Of a stretch of 64,000 nt of DNA, positions 49,427 through 56,290 are shown piece after piece. The translations under genes were made by a program, and so were the position numbers. Position 1 is the stretch's first letter. Every line of letters starts with the position of its first letter. A model generated the notes under the pieces. The model searched no databases. It saw only the letters and a list, made by a program, of their open reading frames with translations, and was not told where the DNA came from. Source of the DNA: Myxococcaceae bacterium (GTDB lineage Bacteria > Myxococcota_A > Polyangia > Polyangiales > Ga0077539); contig SCUS01000133.1 in NCBI GenBank assembly GCA_004297725.1, positions 62,001-126,000 of the forward strand, given 5' to 3'.

Positions 49427-50641
49427 TCAGCGCCGACCGCTCTTCGGACCACCCATGATCTGGGAGAGCGCCGCGAGCCCGGCGGTCAGCGACGAGAGCG
49501 TCTCCTCGAGGCCTTCGGACTTCGCGGCCGGGGCCTTGGAGGCCGGGCGCTTGGGCTTCGCCGAGGAAGGACGCTTCGAGGGAGGACGCGCCGCCGGCGC
49601 CGGGGCGGCCACCGGGGCGGGCGCCGGACGCGTGCTCGGCTTGCGCTCGGCCTTCGCCGCGGGCTTCGTCCGCTCGAGGACGGGCGCGGGCTGCGGCTTG
49701 GGCGAGGCCCCCTCCGGGTAGACGCGCACCCCCGCAGGCGGGGGCGAGGCCGTCTCGGTCCACCACGAGTTGTCGGGGTGGCCGACGCTCTCCGGCTCCT
49801 CGGGCATCAGCGAGAGGTCATCGGGGCTGATGCCCCAGGCCAGCGCCGAGAAGCGCTCCTCGGGGGTGAGCTCGCCGTGGCCCTCCGCGCGCAGCGCGCG
49901 GTGCGAGAAGCGGCGATGGCGCGTGACGCCGCGGGTGCGCCACGGGTGATCGCTGTGGACGTAGTTGCGCCCCAGAAGCCAGTGCCCGAGGAGGGCGCGC
50001 ATCCAGTCCGAGGGCAGCACGAAGCGCCGGAGCACGGGAGATCCCGCCGGCCCGGGCGTCTGCGCCACCACCATCAGGTCGAGGAGCTCGAAGACCAGCT
50101 CGTCGTAGTGCTCGGTCAGCCGTAGCAGGGCGCGCGCGGCGGCGTCGCGGTGGGGGCAGACCTGCTGCGTCGGCGACGGGCTCCACACCGTGAGCGGGCC
50201 CCGCGGCGGCTCGGCGGCCATGCACAGGCTGCAGAGCTGGGCGCCTACGCTGGGCGGCTTCTGTGGACTCCCATATCGACTGAGCCACGTGGCGCGGAGG
50301 TCATGGAGCACCGTCATCGCCTCGGGTTCGAGCTCCGCCGAGAGGTCGTCGGTGATCCACCTCGGGTGCTCGAAGAGGCCGTGGGCGGCGATGAGGGAGC
50401 GCAGCCCTTCGGAGTACTCGCGGTCCTCGATCTGCGTCGCCCATTGACGGTAGTGCCAGCGCCGGAGGTCGAACTCCGCGGGCTCGCCGCCGCCGGGCGC
50501 CGTGTGGATCAGCGCCGTGAGGAAGGTCGCGTGGCGGCGCACCTCGATGCGCTCGCCCTCCCCGAGGTCGAGGGCGTACAGGTCGCGCACCGGCGTCATG
50601 TACACCGGCCCGCGGGCGCTCTCCGTCTCTTCCGGGATCAA
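49427..50641 (-). CDS. Hypothetical protein with histone-H1-like basic tail, coupled to SNF2 ATPase
   Basis: A 404-aa protein. The TTG at 50641 overlaps the SNF2 stop (TTGA) and has AAGGAG seven bases upstream, so it is favoured over the ATG at 50599. The globular part (1-290) has RRWHYRQWATQIEDREY, a possible metal site (CSLCM...VCPHRD), LLRLTEHYDELVFELLDLMVV and PDNSWWTETASPPPAG. Residues about 300-370 are Lys/Pro/Ala-rich with PSKRP, AKPKRPASKAPAAK, like histone H1 C-tails. It ends LEETLSSLTAGLAALSQIMGG. Family unknown; coupling suggests a physical partner of the SNF2 enzyme. Confidence 0.75.
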   Translation of the reverse strand: MIPEETESARGPVYMTPVRDLYALDLGEGERIEVRRHATFLTALIHTAPGGGEPAEFDLRRWHYRQWATQIEDREYSEGLRSLIAAHGLFEHPRWITDDLSAELEPEAMTVLHDLRATWLSRYGSPQKPPSVGAQLCSLCMAAEPPRGPLTVWSPSPTQQVCPHRDAAARALLRLTEHYDELVFELLDLMVVAQTPGPAGSPVLRRFVLPSDWMRALLGHWLLGRNYVHSDHPWRTRGVTRHRRFSHRALRAEGHGELTPEERFSALAWGISPDDLSLMPEEPESVGHPDNSWWTETASPPPAGVRVYPEGASPKPQPAPVLERTKPAAKAERKPSTRPAPAPVAAPAPAARPPSKRPSSAKPKRPASKAPAAKSEGLEETLSSLTAGLAALSQIMGGPKSGRR

Positions 50642-53600
50642 CTCTCCGCTCCTTCTTCGCTGGACTCATCCAGCTTCAGGAAGTCCCGCAGCTCGCGGTC
50701 GCTCATCTCGGTCACCCAGGTCTCTCCGGCGTCGGACAGCACCTCCGCGGCGAGCGAGCGCTTCTCTTCCAACATCCGCTGGATGCGCTCCTCGAGGGTG
50801 CCCGTGGTGACAAACTTGTAGACGTTCACGGGTCGAGTCTGACCGATACGGTGCGCCCGGTCCGTCGCCTGATCCTCGACGGCGGGGTTCCACCAGCGAT
50901 CATAGTGGATGACCGCCGTGGCCCGAACCAGGTTGAGCCCCGTGCCGCCAGCCTTCAACGAGAGGATCAGCACCGGCTCGCCGTCCTCCGAGCGGAACGC
51001 GTCCAACATGTTCTCTCGCTCCCTCGGGGAGAGCCCTCCATGGAAGAACGGCACCTCCCGGTCGAAGCGTTGTTCGATGGCGGCCTGCAACAGCTCACCC
51101 ATCTCCCGATACTGGGTGAACACCAGCGTGGGCTGTCCCTGGTCGATGAGCTCTTCCAACAACTCCATGCACCGATCGAGCTTGCTCGACCGGCCCAGCA
51201 GCCGCTCCGGGTCTTCCTCTACGTAGTTCTCCGGGTGATTGCAGATCTGCTTCAACCCGGTGAGCGCCGCCAGGATCGACGCCCGGCGCCCCATCCCGTG
51301 ACCGCCCTTCACCTTCTCGAAGGTCACCTCGGTCAACGCGCGGTAGAGCGCCGCCTGCTCCCGGGTGAGCCCGCACTCGACGATCTGCTCGGTGCGCGGC
51401 GGCAGGTCGCCCGCCACCTCCGGGTCGCGCTTGCTACGCCGCAGCATGAAGGGCCCCACGCGCCGCCGCAGCCGCGCCATGGCCGTCTCCTCGCCTCGCC
51501 GCAGCGGTTCGAGGAAGGAGCGCGAGAAGCGGGTCGGGCCGCCCAGCAGCCCTGGCATCACCAGGTCGAAGATCGACCAGAGATCGCGCAGGTGGTTCTC
51601 CACGGGAGTGCCGGTGAGGGCCAGTCGGCGCGAGGCGCGTAGTCCCTTGAGCACCTGGGTCTGCTGCGCCAGCGGGTTCTTCACGTGCTGGGCCTCATCC
51701 ACGATGAGGAGGTTGAACCGGTGCTCTTCGAACAAGGCACGGTCGCGGCGCAGCAGCGCGTAGCTGGTCACCATCACGTCCGAGGTGCGCACGATGTCCC
51801 CGAAGCGCCGCGGGTCGGTCTCCCGCGAGCTCTCCTGGTGCATATAGACCTTGAGCTTCGGGGCGAAGCGCCGCGCCTCCTTCACCCAGTTGTGGACGAC
51901 CGAGGTCGGGCACACCACCAGGTCGGGGTGCTTCGGGCGCTTCGAGCCGCCGGGGCGGCGGTGATGCCACAAGAGCGCCAGCACCTGCACGGTCTTCCCG
52001 AGGCCCATGTCGTCGGCGAGGCAGGCCCCGAGCCCGAAGGAGGTGATCTGGTCCATCCAGCTGAGTCCCCTGAGCTGGTAGGGGCGCAGCGTGCCCTGGA
52101 AGCCTGGCGGCGTCTCCGTCAGCCGAGACGCGCTGCCCGACGCGAGCTTCTCCAGGAAGATCTCCCACTGCGCCGCGAAGACCGACTCCAGCCGGGCCGC
52201 GTCGCGCGCGGCGGTCCACTCGTCCTCGAGCTGGTTGACGTCCTGCCAGCCCAGCGAGCCGCCCTTCATCAGCCGGTCGAGCACCTTGCGCCGCGCCAGC
52301 GCGAGCTCGAGCACCGCCTCCAGGTCGCTGCGGGGCACGGCCCTGCGGCCGATGCGCAGGATGGCCCCCTCGGACGACTCCAGCAGCAGCCTCGCCTGCT
52401 CCGGGGAGAGCTCGTCCTCGCCGAGCACCACCGTGAGCTCCGGGACGAAGCGCAGCATCGCGAGGCCGCCCTCGCCCAGCTGCTGCTCCAGCTCGCCGTC
52501 GTTGACCGGGCTCCACTTCACCCGCAGCCGCGCGCTCTGCGTGTTGCCAATCGATACACTGAAGAGCACCGGCTCGCGCCCGCGGCTCGGCGCCTCCATG
52601 TTGAGCGCGCGGTACACCTTCTCCGTAGGCCGGCCGTGCATCGGGGGGAGGCCCGCGACCACGGACATCTCCGCCTCGGTCAGCGGGCTACGGCCGTCGC
52701 GCAGCAGCTCCGGGCGCGCTCCCAGGAAGGGCCGCTGCTCGAGCAGGCCCTCCCAGTCGCGGTAGGCCACGCTCGCCGGGAAGCGCCGCACGGTGTCGTC
52801 GGCGGCCTCGACCACCGGGTCGCGGAGCATATCGGACTTGAGGAGTCCGAAGAGCGGCACCGCGGGCCCCTCTCCGATCAACGCCATCTCCATCTGCCAC
52901 GGCTGCTCGGACCGCCCGGCCTCCGACGGCACGATCACCCCGTGGAGGTGCGACTGCGAGGGCAGCACCGCGGGCTTCCAGACATCGTGGTTGGGGTGCA
53001 GGCAGCTCCCGAAGGAGGCGTGCAGGGAGGCCAGCACCTCAGCCTTCAACGGAGTGGGCTTCGAGGGAGGAGCGTTGTCCGATGAGTCACCGGTGACGCT
53101 GGAGAGCGCCTCGACGGCGAAGCGGGCGAAGGGCGCGGTGTCGTTCTGCGGCACCAGCGGCTGCGTGCGAAACTCGTGAGCCCGGACGCACCACGCGTGC
53201 ACGGCGCCGAGGGAGGGACAGCCGACCAGCGCGCGTCGGAAGCTCATCAGGGCGTTGAGCGAGACCGGCGGAACCCAGCGCGAGGGCGCGTGGTCGGGGA
53301 GCCCCGGAAGCCGCGTGGGCAGCAGGTTTCCATGCGAGAACGCGGCGTGGAGGAGGTCGAGGGCGTCGAGGGCGACGAAGCAGCCGGGGCTCGACAGCGC
53401 CGCGCCGTAGCGCCGCGTCCAGGAGCGCAGGAAGGGACGGAGGTGCGTGAGCGCCTGGCTGGCCGGAACGGACCAGCCGACGATGTGGTAGGGCCCCTCG
53501 CCGAGGGTGCGCTTGGGGAACTCTACGCGGGCGGTGTCGAGCTCTCGCAGGTGACCGGGGAGCGGCACCGGGTGGTGGTTGCCGAGCCTGGGGAAGAGCG

Positions 53601-53805
53601 CCGCGAGGAACACCTCCCGGAAGCTCCCGGGAACGAAGGCGGGACGGCGGCGCACACAGCCCGGGTGCGACGGGACCACGAAGTTGTCCGATGGCTGCCA
53701 GCGCGACAGCGTCGTCGGATCTTCATAGCGCTCAAACGAGATCGAGAACGCCAGGGACTGACCCTGTGCGGCCAGGTGGACGTGGAGGGCGAGTGGAGTA
53801 TCCAA
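50638..53805 (-). CDS. SNF2-family DNA-dependent ATPase/helicase
   Basis: A 1055-aa protein. The N-terminal half (about 1-560) includes a bacterial SNF2-associated region ending LGWQDVNQLEDEWTAARDA. The ATPase follows: LRPYQLRGLSWM, Walker A DDMGLGKTVQ at about 595, LVVCPTSVVHNW, DEAQHVKN near 702, LTGTPVENHLRDLWSIF. The helicase C domain has LVFTQYREMGELL, ILSLKAGGTGLNL, VIHYDRWWNPAVEDQATDRAHRIGQ. All motifs are intact. The open frame runs on through tRNA-Ser, so the true start must be after it: TTG 53805 is the first candidate. The stop overlaps the partner start. Confidence 0.92.
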   Translation of the reverse strand: MDTPLALHVHLAAQGQSLAFSISFERYEDPTTLSRWQPSDNFVVPSHPGCVRRRPAFVPGSFREVFLAALFPRLGNHHPVPLPGHLRELDTARVEFPKRTLGEGPYHIVGWSVPASQALTHLRPFLRSWTRRYGAALSSPGCFVALDALDLLHAAFSHGNLLPTRLPGLPDHAPSRWVPPVSLNALMSFRRALVGCPSLGAVHAWCVRAHEFRTQPLVPQNDTAPFARFAVEALSSVTGDSSDNAPPSKPTPLKAEVLASLHASFGSCLHPNHDVWKPAVLPSQSHLHGVIVPSEAGRSEQPWQMEMALIGEGPAVPLFGLLKSDMLRDPVVEAADDTVRRFPASVAYRDWEGLLEQRPFLGARPELLRDGRSPLTEAEMSVVAGLPPMHGRPTEKVYRALNMEAPSRGREPVLFSVSIGNTQSARLRVKWSPVNDGELEQQLGEGGLAMLRFVPELTVVLGEDELSPEQARLLLESSEGAILRIGRRAVPRSDLEAVLELALARRKVLDRLMKGGSLGWQDVNQLEDEWTAARDAARLESVFAAQWEIFLEKLASGSASRLTETPPGFQGTLRPYQLRGLSWMDQITSFGLGACLADDMGLGKTVQVLALLWHHRRPGGSKRPKHPDLVVCPTSVVHNWVKEARRFAPKLKVYMHQESSRETDPRRFGDIVRTSDVMVTSYALLRRDRALFEEHRFNLLIVDEAQHVKNPLAQQTQVLKGLRASRRLALTGTPVENHLRDLWSIFDLVMPGLLGGPTRFSRSFLEPLRRGEETAMARLRRRVGPFMLRRSKRDPEVAGDLPPRTEQIVECGLTREQAALYRALTEVTFEKVKGGHGMGRRASILAALTGLKQICNHPENYVEEDPERLLGRSSKLDRCMELLEELIDQGQPTLVFTQYREMGELLQAAIEQRFDREVPFFHGGLSPRERENMLDAFRSEDGEPVLILSLKAGGTGLNLVRATAVIHYDRWWNPAVEDQATDRAHRIGQTRPVNVYKFVTTGTLEERIQRMLEEKRSLAAEVLSDAGETWVTEMSDRELRDFLKLDESSEEGAES

Positions 53806-53834
53806 AGAAGATCGTGGTGTTGAATGAAGCTTCG

Positions 53835-53919
53835 AGGAGGAGGAGGGATTCGAACCCCCGGCAGGTTTCCCTACGGCGGTTTTCAAAACCGCTGCCATAG
53901 ACCACTCGGCCACTCCTCC
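53835..53919 (-). tRNA. tRNA-Ser(UGA)
   Basis: An 85-nt class II tRNA. Acceptor GGAGGAG (53919-53913) pairs with CTCCTCC (53842-53836). U8, G9 and the D arm GGCCGAGTGG follow. The anticodon stem/loop GCGGT-TTTGAAA-ACCGC has UGA at 53885-53883, then a long variable arm (GTAGGGAAACCTGC) and T arm GGGGG-TTCGAAT-CCCTC. The long variable arm confirms Ser. No CCA is encoded. The discriminator at 53835 reads U, where bacterial tRNA-Ser normally has G. Conceptual translation through it gives the familiar false N-terminus MAEWSMAAVLKT. Confidence 0.93.
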
Positions 53920-53966
53920 TGTTGGAGCGTAGAGCGACGGGGAGGTCGCTCGATGCAGAGCGCTCC

Positions 53967-53995
53967 CTTCTGTCTGATCGGAGGGGTGCTGTCAA
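53967..53995 (-). promoter_or_regulatory. Candidate promoter upstream of tRNA-Ser
   Basis: A perfect TTGACA (-35) reads on the minus strand at 53995-53990. Seventeen bases on, CAGAAG (53972-53967) matches TATAAT at three of six positions. Transcription would begin about 40 bases before the tRNA. The weak -10 keeps confidence low; TACGCT nearer the tRNA is an alternative -10. Confidence 0.35.
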
Positions 53996-54120
53996 CCGCC
54001 GTGCCGCCGGGAAGAGCGTCCCCGCGGCACGCCCGACCCACACCGATGGTGGACAGCGCCCCTCCCATCCACAATGGTCCGAGGCGCTCGAACCCCGCTC
54101 CGCTCCCCCCGGAACCCGAC

Positions 54121-54765
54121 ATGCCGCCACCGCTCTCCGTATCGAAGCTCGTGATGGCGCTCCTCACAGCCTCCGCCCTCGTCGCCGCTCAGCCCGTGCC
54201 CGATGAGGACCACCGGCGCTCGCTCATCGCCGACGCCGAGGCCGCGCGGGACGCCGGGCTCCACGACCGGGCCGTCAGCCTCGCCACGCAGGCCGGTCAG
54301 ATTCGCTGGACCCCGTCGCTGCGCATGCTGGTCGCGGAGGAGCACCTCGCGCTGCAGCACGGAGTCGACGCCCTCGACCACGCGACCCACTGCCTCGTCG
54401 GGGCCGAGGCCGACCCCGGCGTGCGCAACCGGGCGCGCATCATCGCCGCGTGCCGAGCCATCATCGACCTGCTCCAACCGCAGGTGGGCCGGCTCCGGCT
54501 GGTGCTCCCCGCCTCGCCGCCGCCGGGCCTGCGGCTGCGCGTCAACGGCCGCGAGCTCCCCCGCTCCGCGTGGAGCGCGGCCTTCCCGGTGATGTCCGGC
54601 ACGGCGCTCATCGAGGCCGACGGTGAGGGCGTGACGGCCTTCCGCACCACGGTCACCGTCTTCGGCGGCACCGAGAGCGAGCTGCGACTGCGCTTCACCG
54701 AGCCCCCGCCGCCGCCGCCGCGCGTGGTCAGCCCGCCGACCGATCGACCTTCGTCTCCTCGCTGA
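54121..54765 (+). CDS. Exported protein with TPR-like region, unknown function
   Basis: A 214-aa protein starting at ATG 54121. The signal peptide (VSKLVMALLTASALVAAQP) is followed by helical repeats (RRSLIADAEAARDAGLHDRAVSLATQAGQI; LVAEEHLALQHGVDALDHATHCLVGA) and a C-terminal beta domain (RLRLVLPASPPPGLRLRVNGREL...ALIEADGEGVTAF) similar in layout to PEGA-type tails. The frame extends upstream across the antisense of the tRNA, which is not coding. Its last 38 bases overlap the end of rsmA on the other strand, an unusual convergent overlap that is supported by both frames. Confidence 0.75.
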   Translation: MPPPLSVSKLVMALLTASALVAAQPVPDEDHRRSLIADAEAARDAGLHDRAVSLATQAGQIRWTPSLRMLVAEEHLALQHGVDALDHATHCLVGAEADPGVRNRARIIAACRAIIDLLQPQVGRLRLVLPASPPPGLRLRVNGRELPRSAWSAAFPVMSGTALIEADGEGVTAFRTTVTVFGGTESELRLRFTEPPPPPPRVVSPPTDRPSSPR

Positions 54766-55573
54766 GCCGCCCGAGCTGCGCGATGGTGAGCGTCTCCGGG
54801 CGCGCCCCGGGGTCGATGCCCGCGGCCTCGCACACCGCCGCGGCGTGGTCGCGACCGACCACCGACGAGAGCCCGTTGCGCAGGGTCTTGCGCCGCGCCG
54901 CGAAGAGCGCCTTCACCACCTGCTGGAAGCGCCGGTCTTCGACCGCCAGCGGCGTCGCCCGGGGCGTGAGCTTCAGCACCGTCGACTGCACCCGGGGCGC
55001 CGGGTGGAAGCACCCCGGGGCCGCGCCGCATACCTTCTCCACCTCGCACGCCGCCTGGGTGAACACCGACAGCGCGCCCCAGTCGTCGTCGCCCGGCGAG
55101 GCGGCGAGGCGCTTGCCGACCTCCTGCTGCACCATCACCACCGCGACGCGCCAGCCGGGCGTCTCGACCAGCGCCCGGATGAGCCTCCCGGTGATCTGGT
55201 ACGGCAGGTTGCCCACCACCGCGGTCGGCCCCTCAGCATACACCGCCGCGTAATCGAAGGTCGCCGCGTCGGCCTCGACGACGGTCACGTTGGGCGGCAG
55301 CGGATCGGCCGCGAGGGCGGCCACGAGGTCGCGGTCGCGCTCGATGGCGAGCACCCGGCGGGCGCTCGGCGCCAGGCAGCGAGCGAGGGTTCCGGTGCCC
55401 GTACCGATCTCGACGACGGTCTCGTCGGCGCGGGCGTCGACGGCCTCGACGATGGAGCGCACCACGTGGGGCGAGATGAGGAAGCACTGCCCGAAGCTGT
55501 CCTTCGGGCGGAGCTTGTGGCGCGAGAGGAAGGTTCGCGGGTCGAGCCAGCCAGCGGGCGTTGCCGGGTCCAT
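54728..55573 (-). CDS. rsmA: 16S rRNA (adenine(1518/1519)-N6)-dimethyltransferase
   Basis: A 281-aa KsgA/RsmA enzyme that dimethylates two adjacent adenines in helix 45 of 16S rRNA, a late 30S-assembly check. SAM motif I is VVEIGTGTGTLARCL, motif IV is NLPYQITGRLIRAL, followed by VVMVQQEVGKRLAA and FHPAPRVQSTVLKL. The N-terminal signature reads SFGQCFL, where most members have FGQNFL. The C-terminal domain is complete. Start: ATG at 55573. The 3' end overlaps the convergent gene by 38 bases. Confidence 0.93.
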   Translation of the reverse strand: MDPATPAGWLDPRTFLSRHKLRPKDSFGQCFLISPHVVRSIVEAVDARADETVVEIGTGTGTLARCLAPSARRVLAIERDRDLVAALAADPLPPNVTVVEADAATFDYAAVYAEGPTAVVGNLPYQITGRLIRALVETPGWRVAVVMVQQEVGKRLAASPGDDDWGALSVFTQAACEVEKVCGAAPGCFHPAPRVQSTVLKLTPRATPLAVEDRRFQQVVKALFAARRKTLRNGLSSVVGRDHAAAVCEAAGIDPGARPETLTIAQLGRLSEETKVDRSAG

Positions 55574-55635
55574 GGTCGGGGGCTTCGATCTGGGCGCCGC
55601 GTGCGACGGCGCGCCGGGAGGGATGAGGTGCTGGA

Positions 55636-56205
55636 TCAGGCGTTGGCGCGGAAGAACTCGACGCGCTGGATGGTGGCCGCGGCGGTGTCGTTGGGCCGGT
55701 CGCTGCGGCCGCGCGGGAGGTTGGCGATGCGGTTGACCACGTCCATGCCCTTGACCACCGAGCCGAAGACCGAGTGCTTGTTGTTGAGGTGCGGCGTCGG
55801 GCCTTCGGTGATGAAGAACTGCGAGCCGTTGGTGCCGGGGCCCGAGTTGGCCATCGAGAGGATGCCCGGGCGGTCGTGCTTCAGGGTGGGGTGAAACTCG
55901 TCGGCGAAGCGGTATCCCGGGTTGCCGATGCCGAGGCCCTGGGGGCAGCCGCCCTGGATCATGAAGCCCGGGATGACCCGGTGGAACACCAGGCCGTCGT
56001 AGAAGGGCTGGTTGGAGGGCTTGTTGGTCTTGGGGTCGTCCCAGGTCTGGGCGCCGGTGGCGAGCCCGACGAAGTTGCGCACCGTGTTGGGCGCGAGCTT
56101 CTCCTCGAGCTTGATGACGATCTCGCCCTGCCCCGTCGTGAACCGCGCGAAGAGGTCGCCCTCACCGGGGACGTTGATCGCAGGAAACGTTGCCGACTGT
56201 GCCAT
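55636..56205 (-). CDS. Cyclophilin-type peptidyl-prolyl cis-trans isomerase
   Basis: A 189-aa single-domain cyclophilin, cytosolic (no signal). Active-site segments are complete: GLVFHRVIPGFMIQGGCPQGLG (with the catalytic Arg), FADEFHPTLKHDRPGILSMANSGPGTNGSQFFITEGPTPHLNNKHSVFG in parts. It accelerates proline isomerisation in protein folding. The ATG at 56205 follows GGAGAAG. It lies between rsmA and ppk1, same strand; gaps of 62 and 85 bases leave co-transcription possible. Confidence 0.94.
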   Translation of the reverse strand: MAQSATFPAINVPGEGDLFARFTTGQGEIVIKLEEKLAPNTVRNFVGLATGAQTWDDPKTNKPSNQPFYDGLVFHRVIPGFMIQGGCPQGLGIGNPGYRFADEFHPTLKHDRPGILSMANSGPGTNGSQFFITEGPTPHLNNKHSVFGSVVKGMDVVNRIANLPRGRSDRPNDTAAATIQRVEFFRANA

Positions 56206-56290
56206 TGGGGGTGCTTCTCCTTCCGCGAGAACCTTCGCGCTGGGGGGACGGTCTCTAGCACGGCCCGCGGCCCGCCGTAACGCTCGCGCG

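Noticed and set aside
53806..53913. N-terminal 36 residues of the SNF2 open frame (MAEWSMAAVLKT...)
   Set aside because: This is translated tRNA-Ser, a well-known artefact, so the SNF2 start was moved to TTG 53805.
53835..53919. tRNA-Ser as an integration site
   Set aside because: No direct repeat of the tRNA 3' end or integrase gene was found nearby; the flanking genes look native.
53824..54120. N-terminal extension of the exported TPR-like protein
   Set aside because: It reads through the antisense of the tRNA; the signal peptide starts at ATG 54121.
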